Counted from the first letter of the stretch, positions 27,041 to 36,039 are shown. The stretch: DNA of 64,000 nt from Gammaproteobacteria bacterium (GCA_018820925.1 JAHJNJ010000024.1:49188-113187); one strand, 5' to 3'. Program-made: numbers and translations. The notes: generated by a model not told the origin, from the sequence alone.

Positions 27041-27886
27041 ATGGAAACAAATAACAATACTGCGACAACCGACCTTGAGAAACCGTCTTCTTCGTTGATT
27101 TCGGCTGTGCGCAACATCCTGCGCCCGCTGGTAAAGCTGCTATTAACGCGTTCGATTACGTTTCCCTACATGTCCAACTTGCTGAAATCAATCTATGTTG
27201 AAGTGGCAACCGAGGAATTCCAGTTGCAAGGAAAGCCGCAAACGGATAGCCGCATCAGCCTGCTGAGCGGAGTTCATCGCAAGGATGTGAAGAACCTGCG
27301 TCCGGAAAAAGCCCGGGAGCAAACGATTCCCCCCTCGGTTTCACTGAGCGCCAAGCTGGTCAAGCTGTGGACCAACGATCCGCATCGTCTTGACGCAACC
27401 GGCCGCCACCGCCCCTTGCCCAGACTGATGAGCGAGGGTGGCGGCGAATCTTTTGAAGGTTTGGTTAATTCTGTCAGCAAGGATATTCGTTCACGCGTAA
27501 TTCTGGACGAATGGCTGCGTACCGGAATTGCCCGAATCGACGAGGAGGGGCGCGTCTGCCTGATCACGGAACCCTTGTCAGCAAAAAAAGAGTTCGACGA
27601 GAAAGCCTATTATGTCGGTCAAAACATTCACGACCACTTATGCGCCGCCTCGCACAATCTTTTTGGGCAACAGCCGCCGTTGCTGGAAAGCAGCATTCAT
27701 TGCAACAGGCTGACACCGGAATCGATTGCCGAACTGGATGCACTGACCAAAAAGCTGGGCATGCAGTTGCTGGATGAAATAAACCAGCGCGCCATAGTGT
27801 TGGAGGCGCGCGATGCGGACAAACCGGAAGCGCAACAGCGGATGAATTTCGGCATATATTTTTATAACGCCGAAAAAAAAGACTAA
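27041..27886 (+). CDS. DUF6502-type protein, possible DNA-binding regulator
   Basis: A 281-residue cytoplasmic protein. The N-terminal third (RPLVKLLLTRSITFPYMSNL to VEVATEEF) is followed by TDSRISLLSGVHRKDVKNLR, which looks like a helix-turn-helix. The C-terminal half ends LEARDADKPEAQQRMNFGIY. I believe this is the family annotated DUF6502, for which no function is known to me. The start at 27041 leaves the operator-like palindromes 17 to 97 bases upstream. No Shine-Dalgarno is visible, so a leaderless transcript is possible. Autoregulation is inference from the palindromes. Confidence 0.75.
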   Translation: METNNNTATTDLEKPSSSLISAVRNILRPLVKLLLTRSITFPYMSNLLKSIYVEVATEEFQLQGKPQTDSRISLLSGVHRKDVKNLRPEKAREQTIPPSVSLSAKLVKLWTNDPHRLDATGRHRPLPRLMSEGGGESFEGLVNSVSKDIRSRVILDEWLRTGIARIDEEGRVCLITEPLSAKKEFDEKAYYVGQNIHDHLCAASHNLFGQQPPLLESSIHCNRLTPESIAELDALTKKLGMQLLDEINQRAIVLEARDADKPEAQQRMNFGIYFYNAEKKD

Positions 27887-28040
27887 AAACCTGAAAACGG
27901 TGCAGCTTGAATCAAGCTCCCGCATTTCCCATCTGCGAATAGGGGATTGACGCGACTGCTTGTCCGGCCTTAGGCTTCGTCCCGAATGGTGGTTCGCACA
28001 ATTCAGGTGCTGCCAAGATAAATCTCATCAAGAGGGGGGA

Positions 28041-28307
28041 ATGGCGATGATCAGTAGGGAAACAGTCCTGCAAATTCTGCACTGCAGTCCGAACCAATAT
28101 CCACAGATGCTCGGCGAGAAATTCCCCCACGTCCTGGAAAAAATCGTCCAACTCTGGGATGCGCCAGAGGTAGAAGCCTATTTCGTCGACTTGTTGCAGC
28201 CGAATGGCCGGGGCGGCGGCAGATTTGACCGGGATGGTTTTCCGGAAAAAGCCTGGCAGGAAATTCTCCAGTTGCAAATACTCCGCGGCAAGACTCGTCC
28301 CAAATAG
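28041..28307 (+). CDS. Small conserved hypothetical protein
   Basis: An 88-residue protein starting MAMISRETVLQILHCSPNQY, preceded by a strong GAGGGGGGA ribosome binding site, which decides this start over an upstream in-frame codon. It is mostly helical, with a C-terminal GFPEKAWQEILQLQILRGKT. There is no signal peptide or membrane segment. No family is recognised. Gene neighbours (DUF6502-type gene, convergent CBS gene) do not suggest a role. Confidence 0.7.
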   Translation: MAMISRETVLQILHCSPNQYPQMLGEKFPHVLEKIVQLWDAPEVEAYFVDLLQPNGRGGGRFDRDGFPEKAWQEILQLQILRGKTRPK

Positions 28308-28359
28308 GGAAGGCACGCCTCCCCTGGCGTTACACCGCTGAGGAGCGATGCGGGACGCT

Positions 28360-28791
28360 TCAAGAAGTAATGTAATGCTCCAGTTGTTCGATGATGAAGC
28401 TTTGGTCCGATATCTTGGCCTTGACCAGATCCCCTATCGATACGATGCCGAGGATTTTTTTCTGTTCATCGAGTACCGGCAGATGACGCAGGAAACGTTC
28501 GGTCATCAGTGCAAGGCCCTGCGCGACCTCGGTATCCAGCGTCACGTAGTGCACTCTCGAAGTCATCACATCACGCACCTTGATTTCCTTCGGGTTCAGA
28601 CCGAGAGACGCCACCTTGTGCAGGCAGTCGCGTTCGGAAAAGATCCCCTTCAGCATGTCACCGTCGACAACCATGACGGCGCCAATATCGCGGTCGCGCA
28701 TCAACTCCAACGCCTTCTGGACTGTTGCGTCGATCGCTACGGTGGTAAGCGGTTTTGTTTTCTCGGCCAGGATTTGTTTGATCGTTTTCAT
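28360..28791 (-). CDS. CBS domain protein
   Basis: A 143-residue protein made of two CBS domains. CBS1 spans about residues 8-62 (IDATVQKALELMRDRDIGAV) and CBS2 about 72-130 (YVTLDTEVAQGLALMTERFL then RHLPVLDE and ILGIVSIGDLVK). Tandem CBS domains bind adenine nucleotides and sense energy state. With no catalytic domain attached, this is a free-standing regulator of an unknown partner. ATG 28791 has GGGAGAGA upstream; an earlier in-frame start at 28893 is less likely. Confidence 0.92.
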   Translation of the reverse strand: MKTIKQILAEKTKPLTTVAIDATVQKALELMRDRDIGAVMVVDGDMLKGIFSERDCLHKVASLGLNPKEIKVRDVMTSRVHYVTLDTEVAQGLALMTERFLRHLPVLDEQKKILGIVSIGDLVKAKISDQSFIIEQLEHYITS

Positions 28792-29067
28792 GTTTCTCTC
28801 CCTGTTTGATCTTGTTAAACGGCGCTTGGGCTCATTGGGTCGATTCTTTTGGCCAATGTATTCAGCCGGCACAACCCGTTTCTTGTGACGCACTTCGTTA
28901 ACTGCGTGATAGGAAAATCAACTGCATGTACGAAGTATCCTTAAACCGAGCAATACAGTCAACAATGCATTTTCAAAAGAACATAAGGCTGGCTAGCAGC
29001 GGCCTGGCAGCCAGATATGCCAGCAGATTGAGTATCGGCGCGCTTCAGACAGGAAAGATGTGAATCT
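28792..29067. other. Intergenic region after the ankyrin gene
   Basis: About 276 bases hold the CBS gene promoter and the end of the ankyrin gene. I see no further gene, repeat or strong hairpin. Confidence 0.45.
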
Positions 29068-29775
29068 TCACCTGTGGATGTTTTGCCATATTTCCGCGTC
29101 CGCGCGCCGGCTTTCTCCCGGGGTGGCACTTGCGAAATACGGTTTGCTCACGTTATGCAGAATTTCTGTCGTCTGGATAAACTTTTTTTTAGCCAGCGCA
29201 ATTTCAAGCGCCGTCTTGCCTTCAGCGTTTTTCTTGCGAAAATCCGCGCCATATTTGATCAGCAAGCGCACGATGTCGGGATAGCCTTTCTCGGCTGCCA
29301 GATGCAATGGCGTCGTGCCATTCATCGAAAAGTTGACGTTTACATTCATGGTCAACATACGGTGCAGGGTAACCTGGTCCCCTTTTGCGATTGCCGCCAT
29401 GATGGCCTCGCGCGCGTCGCCCGCCCCCGAAAAAGACGTTTCCGATCCCACCGGCAACAATTTGACCGCCCGATTCAGCAGCGCAACCGCAATCAAGGCA
29501 CCCAGCGACACCATCAACGCCATCTGGCTGATACCCAGTGCGGCAGCCAGGTCAGCCGGAAGATTCGCGCCAATGGCCAGAATCGTGATCATGACCAGCA
29601 GGAACATCTGCAGATAACGGAACATTGCCACAACAATCAGGACAGTCAGTGCGGCCAAAAGCATCTTTTTGTCGACGATATTGCCCACCACCGAATCCGG
29701 GAGGTTGGCCAGAAGACTCATCGCCGAAGCAACCAGCAATATGATCACTTCACTGGTTTTGAACTGTATTTTCAC
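29068..29775 (-). CDS. Ankyrin repeat membrane protein
   Basis: A 235-residue protein. Residues 1-115 hold about three or four hydrophobic helices (VIILLVASAMSLLANL, LLAALTVLIVVAMFRYLQMF, LLVMITILAIGANL, MALMVSLGALIAVALL). Residues 125-215 are ankyrin repeats (GTTPLHLAAEKGYPDIVRLL, IKYGADFRKKNAEGKTALEIA). I chose the GTG at 29775 because GAGG stands just before it; an upstream in-frame ATG at 29976 would overlap the preceding gene by 74 bases. It is probably an inner-membrane protein with a cytoplasmic protein-binding face. The partner is unknown. Confidence 0.75.
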   Translation of the reverse strand: MKIQFKTSEVIILLVASAMSLLANLPDSVVGNIVDKKMLLAALTVLIVVAMFRYLQMFLLVMITILAIGANLPADLAAALGISQMALMVSLGALIAVALLNRAVKLLPVGSETSFSGAGDAREAIMAAIAKGDQVTLHRMLTMNVNVNFSMNGTTPLHLAAEKGYPDIVRLLIKYGADFRKKNAEGKTALEIALAKKKFIQTTEILHNVSKPYFASATPGESRRADAEIWQNIHR

Positions 29776-29902
29776 AATGACCTCGTTATTGATAAACCGT
29801 ACAGGCAGCTTGACCGACAGCATACCTAAAAGTTCGACTCTAGAAAGCCCCGACTTCGACCTTTGGTCCGGAATTTGACGAAGGCCCTGAACGGTTGGCG
29901 TT

Positions 29903-31060
29903 TCAACCACCACCCGTTTTCGGCCGGTTGCTTCCCGCCACAATCTTGTATTCGAGCAAGCGGCATTCGATTGCACCGTTGTAAAGCGGGATGCGCCTGG
30001 AGGGGGTCAGCCGCATCAGCTTGACGATGCGCAGGTCGGCGGTGAACAGGTAGGCGTTCCAGCCGCCGAATTTCTTTTTCAACACGTCGCCCAGTTGCGG
30101 GTACAACTCCGCCAGTTCATCCTCGTCGCCCATGCGTTCGCCGTAGGGCAGGTTTGCCACCAGGATGCCTTCTTTTTCCGGCGGCGATGCTTCCAGTGCA
30201 TTGCATTGTTTCAAATCCACGGTTTCGCGGATGCCGGCTTCTTCCAGATTCTGGTGCGCGGCCCTGAGCGCATCGCCGTACAGATCGCTGCCATAGATGG
30301 GCAATTCGCTCACCGGCAGTTGCGCGGCAATGGCGGCTTCGCGCATGGCGCTCCATTTTGCAGCGTCAAAGTACTTGAACTTCTCGAACGCGAAATCGCG
30401 CGCGATGCCGGGCTGGATGTTGAGCGACATTTGCGCCGCTTCGATCAGGAAGGTGCCGCTGCCGCACATCGGATCGAGCAGCGGGATGCCGGGTTTCCAG
30501 CCGGTCATCAGCAAAATGCCCGCGGCCAGGTTCTCGCGCAGCGGCGCGATATTGGTGTGGATGCGCACGCCGCGCTTGTACAGCGCGTCGCCCGAGGTAT
30601 CCAGATACAGGGTGAATTTGTTGCCCTCAAAAAAGGCGTGGATGCGCATGTCCGGATCGAGCTTGGCCACACTGGGCCGCGCGTTCTTTTCGGCGCGGAA
30701 TTTGTCGCACACTGCATCCTTGATCTTGAGCGTGATGAATTCCAGGCTCTTGAGCGGACATTTGATGGCGGTCACCTTGACCAGGATGGTGTCGTTCACG
30801 TCGAACCAGCGCGGCCAGGGCAGATCGAACACGGTCTTGTACACATCGTCCTCGTTGCGGAACGGTGTGGCTTCTTTTACGCGCCACAGGATGCGCGAAG
30901 CGAGACGGCTTTGCAGATTGGCGCGGTAACACAGCGGCCAATCGCCTGCAAAGCCGACGCCGCCGTCGGTTTCCCGCACTTCGGCGGCACCGAACCCGAT
31001 GAGTTCGGAAGCCAGGAGTTTTTCCAGTCCGCGCGGACAGGGGGCGAAGAAGTCGGGCAT
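29903..31060 (-). CDS. THUMP-domain rRNA methyltransferase, RlmL-N-like
   Basis: A 385-residue SAM-dependent RNA methyltransferase. The N-terminal THUMP/ferredoxin-like region (about 1-155) binds RNA. The catalytic domain has SAM motif LLDPMCGSGTFLIEAA, acidic motif IYGSDLYGDALRAA and the target-base motif NLPYGERM. This is the layout of the first half of E. coli RlmL (23S rRNA m2G2445), which in betaproteobacteria is commonly a separate single-domain protein. The hemJ-like gene stop is 2 bases away on the same strand. Confidence 0.88.
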   Translation of the reverse strand: MPDFFAPCPRGLEKLLASELIGFGAAEVRETDGGVGFAGDWPLCYRANLQSRLASRILWRVKEATPFRNEDDVYKTVFDLPWPRWFDVNDTILVKVTAIKCPLKSLEFITLKIKDAVCDKFRAEKNARPSVAKLDPDMRIHAFFEGNKFTLYLDTSGDALYKRGVRIHTNIAPLRENLAAGILLMTGWKPGIPLLDPMCGSGTFLIEAAQMSLNIQPGIARDFAFEKFKYFDAAKWSAMREAAIAAQLPVSELPIYGSDLYGDALRAAHQNLEEAGIRETVDLKQCNALEASPPEKEGILVANLPYGERMGDEDELAELYPQLGDVLKKKFGGWNAYLFTADLRIVKLMRLTPSRRIPLYNGAIECRLLEYKIVAGSNRPKTGGG

Positions 31061-31062
31061 TT

Positions 31063-31482
31063 TCAGAAAGGTTTCACCACAACGAGAATGGTCACGGCGA
31101 TGAGGACCAGCACCGGCACTTCGTTGAAAAAGCGGAACCAGACATGGTTCCTGATATTGCGATCCTCAGCGAACACTTTCACCAGATGGCCGCAATACAA
31201 ATGGTAGGCAACGAGTCCGGCGACCAGCGCGGTCTTGACATAGATCCAGCCGCCGATTGCAAGCAGGTCGGCATAGGCAAACCACAGCCACAAGCCGGTG
31301 ATGACGGCCAGCGCACCAATGGGCGTGACGAACTTGTACAGTTTGCGTTCCATCAATTTCAAGCGTTCGCGCACGGCCGGTTCTTCAGTCATCGCGTGAT
31401 TAACGAAAATGCGCGGCAGGTAAAAAAGCCCCGCGAACCAACTCACCACAAAAAAAATGTGAAAAGCCTTTAGCCACAACAT
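31063..31482 (-). CDS. hemJ: HemJ/CopD-type membrane protein
   Basis: A 139-residue, four-helix membrane protein matching HemJ (UPF0093): N-terminal WLKAFHIFFVVSWFAGLFYL, with the conserved His8, then PRIFVNHAM and a late WFRFFNEVPVLVLIAVTILV. HemJ oxidises protoporphyrinogen IX to protoporphyrin IX in haem synthesis in bacteria that lack HemG or HemY. Whether this genome has another such oxidase cannot be seen here. It lies directly upstream of the methyltransferase gene with a 2-base gap. Confidence 0.85.
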   Translation of the reverse strand: MLWLKAFHIFFVVSWFAGLFYLPRIFVNHAMTEEPAVRERLKLMERKLYKFVTPIGALAVITGLWLWFAYADLLAIGGWIYVKTALVAGLVAYHLYCGHLVKVFAEDRNIRNHVWFRFFNEVPVLVLIAVTILVVVKPF

Positions 31483-31507
31483 AACAGTTCCTCAATACTT
31501 GAAAAGT

Positions 31508-31600
31508 CCGTTCGTCCTGAGCTTGTCGAAGGAACGAACGGCGCTCTGAACAGGGCTTGTCGAAGTGCCATTCATGGTTCGACGAGCTCACCACGAACGG
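31508..31600. repeat. REP-like element, TCGTCCTGAGCTTGTCGAAGG family
   Basis: A compound palindrome: CCGTTCGTCCTGAGCTTGTC, then GAAGGAACGAACGG, and a second part GGTTCGACGAGCTCACCACG. The same unit recurs at 37723, 38075 and 39147 and in diverged form inside the hydrolase gene at 34075. It separates the ABC permease and hemJ. Confidence 0.9.
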
Positions 31601-31612
31601 TCTTAATTACAA

Positions 31613-32398
31613 TTACCTCGACAACCTGCGCCGGAACAATACCAGCGATATATAAAAAGCAGCCAGCGCATAGGCCAGCAGCACCCCGATGTGCAGCACC
31701 GCCTGCGGCGGAATCACGCCGTTCATCAACGGCCGCGCCAGGTCTACCGCATGCGTCAGCGGCAATGCACCGGCAACCACCTGGAAGCCATGCGGCAATT
31801 GCGCCACCGGAAAAAAGACGCCGCATAGTAGCATCATCGGCGTGATCACCAGCGTGAAGTAATACATGAAAAAATCATAGGCCGGTGCGAGCGCGGTCAT
31901 GATCAGCCCCAGGGCGGCGAAGGCCAGACCGATCAGCAATGCCAGCGGAATCATCCACAGCGACATGAGCGAATGCGACAAGCCGAGTATCCAGATAACG
32001 GCGAGTACCGCCGCGCCGGACATCAGGCTCTTGGTGGCCGCCCACAGGATCTCGGACAGCACCACGTCGTCCAGCGACACGGGCGTGTTGAGTATCGCCT
32101 CCCAGGTGCGCTGCTCGTGCATGCGCGCGAAGCCGGAATACAGCGCCTCGAAACTGGCACTGTTCATGGTGCTGTAGCACACCGTCCCGGCGGCCAGGAA
32201 CGCCATGTACGACATGCCGCCCATTTCCGGCAACAGGCTGCCCAGGCCGTAGCCCAGGCCCAGCATGTAGATCACCGGATCGGCCAAGTGGCCGAGGATG
32301 GAGGGTGCGGCGATCTTCTTCCACACCAGCCAGTGGCGGCGCCAGATGGGGAAGAAACGGAGACTCAGTCTGGGCAATGCGAAATAGTGGCCGCTCAT
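31613..32398 (-). CDS. ABC-2 type transporter permease, NodJ-like
   Basis: A 261-residue membrane permease with six helices and the ABC-2/NodJ pattern (FPIWRRHWLVWKKIAAPSIL, then GHLADPVIYMLGLGYGLGSL, TWEAILNTPVSLDDVVLSEI). Together with the NodI-like ATPase it forms an exporter. The NodI/J family was first known for Nod factor export, but in non-rhizobia the cargo is unknown. It overlaps the thioesterase gene by 4 bases, so the three genes form one unit. Confidence 0.9.
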   Translation of the reverse strand: MSGHYFALPRLSLRFFPIWRRHWLVWKKIAAPSILGHLADPVIYMLGLGYGLGSLLPEMGGMSYMAFLAAGTVCYSTMNSASFEALYSGFARMHEQRTWEAILNTPVSLDDVVLSEILWAATKSLMSGAAVLAVIWILGLSHSLMSLWMIPLALLIGLAFAALGLIMTALAPAYDFFMYYFTLVITPMMLLCGVFFPVAQLPHGFQVVAGALPLTHAVDLARPLMNGVIPPQAVLHIGVLLAYALAAFYISLVLFRRRLSR

Positions 32399-32859
32399 TT
32401 TTTTCTGTCCTCCGCAACTGCCGCAAACGCGCGGTCGGGCGCCACCACCCCGACGCCGCGCTCGAACACGCAGCCTCTGGATGTGCCTTCGGCCATTACG
32501 CGGTCACCCACCATGAAGGTGTGCGTCATGTAAAAGTACTTGTCGTCCCAGCGCTGCACTTCCAGCTTCACCTCGTAGCGCTGGAATATATTCAGCGGCT
32601 TCTTGTAGGTCATGGTGTGCTCGGCAATGACCGGTATCCAGCCGCGCTTGAACATCGCCTTCAGCAGGCCGCTGCGCGCAAACACGTCGACGCGATTGAG
32701 GTCGCAAATGGTGAGATAACGACCGTTGTTCATGTGGAAATTGATGTCGATGTCGTTGGGCAACACGTGCAGCGTGAGCGAACTGGTGTAGCGTCCCTCC
32801 AGCCGTTCCATGAAGAAGGAACGGATGATGACCCACAGCATGCGGAAGATCAGGTTCAT
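32395..32859 (-). CDS. Hot-dog fold thioesterase-like protein
   Basis: A 154-residue protein of the 4HBT_2 type, with the block [20 protein letters not shown] (the D-x-N-x-H-x-NN active-site helix region) and later [20 protein letters not shown]. It begins with a short hydrophobic stretch. It would hydrolyse acyl-CoA or acyl-carrier thioesters. The ATG at 32859 overlaps the NodI-like gene stop and its own stop overlaps the permease start, so an acyl-group enzyme is locked between the two halves of an exporter, suggesting a lipid-like cargo (inference). Confidence 0.85.
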   Translation of the reverse strand: MNLIFRMLWVIIRSFFMERLEGRYTSSLTLHVLPNDIDINFHMNNGRYLTICDLNRVDVFARSGLLKAMFKRGWIPVIAEHTMTYKKPLNIFQRYEVKLEVQRWDDKYFYMTHTFMVGDRVMAEGTSRGCVFERGVGVVAPDRAFAAVAEDRKK

Positions 32860-33770
32860 TCGCGCATCTCCCTGCCCGTGAGTTTCAGGAACACATCTTC
32901 CAGGTTTGCCGGACGATGCAGGTAGCGCAGCGCGCTTTGCGTCTGCAAATGCGCCACCAGCGGTTGCGCATCGTTCACGTAACAGAATGCCGATTCGCCG
33001 CTGACTTCGAAACGGTGCGCGAATCCGGCCGCGCATGCGCCGGCCCACTGCGCCGCCGTTTCGCCGTACACCTCCACCACCTGCGGCTCGATGTTGCTTT
33101 CGATGAGTTCGCGCGGCGAACCTTCGCTGATCAGTTTGCCGTTGTCCATCACCGCCAGGCGGTGGCACAGGCGCTCGGCTTCGTCCATGAAGTGCGTGGT
33201 GAGCAATAGCGTCTTGCCCTGTTGCGTGAGTTCGCGCAGACGCTGCCAGATAAGATGCCGCGCCTGCGGGTCAAGTCCGGTGGTCGGTTCATCCAGGAAA
33301 ATCACATCGGGATCGTTCACCAGCGCGCGTGCCAGTGTCAGGCGGCGCTTCATGCCGCCGGACAACGTCGGCACCTTCGCGTCGCGTTTGTGGGTCAGGC
33401 TGGCAAATTCCAGCAAGTCCGGAATGCGCGCCTTGATTTCGCTGTCATGCATGCCGAAGTAACGCCCGTACACCAGCAGGTTCTCCGCCACGCTGAAATC
33501 GGGATCGAGATTGTCCATCTGCGGCACCACGCCGACGCGGATGCGCGCCTCGCGCGCGGCCTGCGGCACGGGCAGATCGAGCAGCGTAGCCGTGCCTGCA
33601 TCCGGCGCAATCAGGCCCAGCAGCATGCGCAGGGTCGTGGTCTTGCCCGCACCGTTGGGGCCGAGCAGCCCGAAACACTCGCCGCGATGGATGGCGAGGT
33701 CGAGGCCGTCCACCACACGATTGCCGTCGTAGGATTTTTGCAGGCCGGTAGCTTTTATTACTGCATTCAT
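32856..33770 (-). CDS. ABC transporter ATP-binding protein, NodI-like
   Basis: A 304-residue ABC ATPase with Walker [10 protein letters not shown], signature LSGGMKRRL, Walker [13 protein letters not shown] and switch His in [12 protein letters not shown]. The C-terminal 70 residues form the extra domain typical of NodI/DrrA-like exporters. It energises the permease encoded two genes later. A long inverted repeat stands just before its start. Confidence 0.93.
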   Translation of the reverse strand: MNAVIKATGLQKSYDGNRVVDGLDLAIHRGECFGLLGPNGAGKTTTLRMLLGLIAPDAGTATLLDLPVPQAAREARIRVGVVPQMDNLDPDFSVAENLLVYGRYFGMHDSEIKARIPDLLEFASLTHKRDAKVPTLSGGMKRRLTLARALVNDPDVIFLDEPTTGLDPQARHLIWQRLRELTQQGKTLLLTTHFMDEAERLCHRLAVMDNGKLISEGSPRELIESNIEPQVVEVYGETAAQWAGACAAGFAHRFEVSGESAFCYVNDAQPLVAHLQTQSALRYLHRPANLEDVFLKLTGREMRE

Positions 33771-33785
33771 TGGAGAACCTTTTTA

Positions 33786-33858
33786 GCCACAGAGAACACA
33801 GAGCTCACAGAGAAACCCCTGCGCAGACCTCTCTGTGTTCTCTGTGAACTCTGTGGCT
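33786..33858. repeat. Inverted repeat CCACAGAGAACACAGAG
   Basis: Arms GCCACAGAGAACACAGAG... and ...TCTCTGTGAACTCTGTGGC surround a GC-rich centre. This CACAGAG type of palindrome is common in many bacterial genomes. It separates the hydrolase and exporter units. Confidence 0.88.
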
Positions 33859-33876
33859 GATTGGCCTTTTCCTGTT

Positions 33877-34521
33877 TCAAAATTCCACCCCGGTGAAATG
33901 CTTCTTCACGATATCGCGCAATTGTGTCAGGCGTCCGTGGAAAAAATGCTCGGCCTGCGGCAGCACGACAATGGGCAGGTGCTGCGGCCGCGCCCATTCC
34001 AGCGCATCGGCCAGCGGTACGACATCGTCATGCTCGCCGTGGATGACCAGCGTATCGGGCGATACTGCGGGCATGCCTGTCCTGAGCCCAGTCGAAGGGG
34101 CGAAACGCCCCACGGCCGGCGCGGCCAATATCAGGTGTTGGGGATGCACTTGCTGCGCGGTGCGCGCGGCAACATAGCCGCCGAAAGAGAAGCCGGAAAG
34201 AATCAGCGGCAATTCCTCACCGAACTGCTCCCGGGCAAAATGCACGACGTCGACCATGTCCTGTTGTTCGCCGTCACCGCCGGTGAATTCGCCCTCGCTC
34301 GCGCCCACGCCGCGAAAATTGAAGCGCAACGCAACACAGCCCAGCTCGGCAAAGGCCTTGGCCAGCGTCACCGCCACCTTGTTGTCCATGGTGCCGCCCA
34401 TGGTGGGCAACGGGTGTGCGACCACGGCGATGCCGCAGGTAATTTCTTCCGGCATATGCACAATGCCCTCGAGATTGCCCGCGCTGCCCGTTACTGTAAA
34501 TTTTTCCAGCTTGGCCGACAT
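33877..34521 (-). CDS. Alpha/beta hydrolase with an embedded REP-like segment
   Basis: A 214-residue serine hydrolase of the DUF2920/YcjY-like small type. Visible are the oxyanion block AHPLPTMGGTMDNK, RFNFRGVGASEG, the nucleophile elbow SGFSFGG and the late GEHDDVVPL and AEHFFHG (acid and His). Residues about 140-150 (APSTGLRTGMPAV) are encoded by a copy of the dispersed TCCTGAG...TCGAAGG repeat, in frame. The substrate is unknown. Start and stop overlap its neighbours, so it belongs to the ferredoxin/VanZ operon. Confidence 0.88.
   Translation of the reverse strand: MSAKLEKFTVTGSAGNLEGIVHMPEEITCGIAVVAHPLPTMGGTMDNKVAVTLAKAFAELGCVALRFNFRGVGASEGEFTGGDGEQQDMVDVVHFAREQFGEELPLILSGFSFGGYVAARTAQQVHPQHLILAAPAVGRFAPSTGLRTGMPAVSPDTLVIHGEHDDVVPLADALEWARPQHLPIVVLPQAEHFFHGRLTQLRDIVKKHFTGVEF
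34075..34105. repeat. REP-like segment inside the hydrolase gene
   Basis: The plus strand carries GCCTGTCCTGAGCCCAGTCG then AAGGGGCG, a diverged copy of TCCTGAGCTTGTCGAAGG. It keeps the reading frame. Confidence 0.75.
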
Positions 34522-34832
34522 CAGACTTTTAACCGTTCCACGATCCGCCCGTGCGTCAGATGCTCTTCAATGATCTCGTCCAGATCGGCCTGATCGACAT
34601 AGGTGTACCAGACCGCCTCGGGATAGATCACCAGCACCGGCCCCAGGTCGCAGCGGCCCAGACAGCCTGCCGAATTGATGCGGATGAAATTCTGCTCCGT
34701 CGAAATATCCAGCAGCTTGACCCTGGTCTTGACGTAATCGCGCGCTTCTTTCGCCTTGTGGTTGTTGCAGCACTCTTCGCCCGCCGGGCGCTGGTTCTCG
34801 CAAAAGAAAACATGTTTATGGTAATAACTCAT
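34521..34832 (-). CDS. Thioredoxin-like [2Fe-2S] ferredoxin
   Basis: A 103-residue protein with the thioredoxin-like 2Fe-2S pattern: Cys11 and Cys21/22 in the first half (FFCENQ and GEECCNN) and C57-x3-C61 in SAGCLGRCDLGP. It is a soluble electron carrier. The shared stop/start with the hydrolase gene and the 4-base overlap with the VanZ gene show one operon. Its redox partner is unknown. Confidence 0.9.
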   Translation of the reverse strand: MSYYHKHVFFCENQRPAGEECCNNHKAKEARDYVKTRVKLLDISTEQNFIRINSAGCLGRCDLGPVLVIYPEAVWYTYVDQADLDEIIEEHLTHGRIVERLKV

Positions 34833-35920
34833 TTCTTCCCTTCCTCATAATAACGTGAGGCTCGTGCCCACCACAGGTATCCGCCCAGCAACAGCGGAAA
34901 AAACGACGATACGGTTTGCGACAGGCCGTTATAGTTGCGCAGATGGCCGTAGCGCCAATAGTACAGACGCATCGCACTCGAGACCGTGCCGCTATCCAAC
35001 ACCCAATGCACCAGCACGAGATAACTCAACGCCGACAGCGCCGTCAACCAGAACAACCAGTGACGGGACAGACGGCCGAAGGCCACCATCAGCAGCAGGC
35101 CGATGACAATGCCCAGCAGCGCCTCGCCGTTGAGCCACAGCAGCAGCGCCCACGACTTCAGCAGCACCGCCGCCGCAATGAATTTTGCCAGGGCCACCAC
35201 GCACAGCAAAAGCACGATCCCGGCCACCACATGGCGGCGTTCGCGCAGCAGCATCAACTGCAGCGCCCCCAGCATGAGCAGATTCAACGCAACCGCCAGG
35301 CTTTCCCATACATTGAACGGTTCTTCCGGTATCGCGGTGTACATGCGCGAAACCGGCTCGGTGATGAAGACACTGCCCAGCATCGGCAGCGAGGGATTGA
35401 TCTGCGCAAACATCCACAACAGCACCAGTGCCAGTCCGAAATCGACACCCGGCCCCTGTTGGAAAAACCCGATGCGCCATTCCGTGATGCGGATGAACCA
35501 GGCACGCTGCACAATGGACACCGCCAGCAGCGCGCCACCCAGGGCGCCGGCGCTATTGCTCAGAATGTCGGCATTGGAACTGGCGCGCGAGGGCAAATAC
35601 ATCTGCAGATATTCCAGCAAGGTTGACAGCGCCATTGCCAGAAGTGCGGCCAGAATTACGCTCCCCCTGTTGCCGAAATAAGTGCGCAAAGTGAGTGCCA
35701 ACAGCAAACCAAAAGGCAAATAGGCCAACAGATTGCTCAAGGCATCGAAGCCGGTGTAAGTCAGCTTTAACGGCGAGGTCAGCACGGCCCAGAACTCCAA
35801 ACCCTGTTCTTGCCACCCGGCAAACGGCGACAAGCTGGCATATATAATAAGCATCGCATACCCCGCCACCAGATAGCGGCGTAACAGACTGCGGGAGTTT
35901 GCGGGTAAGGGGCTGCTCAT
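34829..35920 (-). CDS. VanZ family membrane protein
   Basis: A 363-residue membrane protein with about nine helices. The VanZ-like core is in the first third: YASLSPFAGWQ, FDALSNLLAYLPFGLLLALT and LEYLQMYLPSRASSNADILS with NSAGALGGALLA. The remaining two thirds are an extra set of helices. VanZ-like proteins have no agreed general function; the namesake gives low teicoplanin resistance. It is the first gene of the VanZ/ferredoxin/hydrolase operon. Confidence 0.88.
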   Translation of the reverse strand: MSSPLPANSRSLLRRYLVAGYAMLIIYASLSPFAGWQEQGLEFWAVLTSPLKLTYTGFDALSNLLAYLPFGLLLALTLRTYFGNRGSVILAALLAMALSTLLEYLQMYLPSRASSNADILSNSAGALGGALLAVSIVQRAWFIRITEWRIGFFQQGPGVDFGLALVLLWMFAQINPSLPMLGSVFITEPVSRMYTAIPEEPFNVWESLAVALNLLMLGALQLMLLRERRHVVAGIVLLLCVVALAKFIAAAVLLKSWALLLWLNGEALLGIVIGLLLMVAFGRLSRHWLFWLTALSALSYLVLVHWVLDSGTVSSAMRLYYWRYGHLRNYNGLSQTVSSFFPLLLGGYLWWARASRYYEEGKK

Positions 35921-36039
35921 ACATGGAACCTGATTGGATCGTTCTGTCTAAATAGCATTGACTAGGGAGTATGGGTAAGAAACAATGTCCCTGTTCTTAA
36001 GAAGACCAATATATAAATTTGGCCTCATACGGAGGAATT

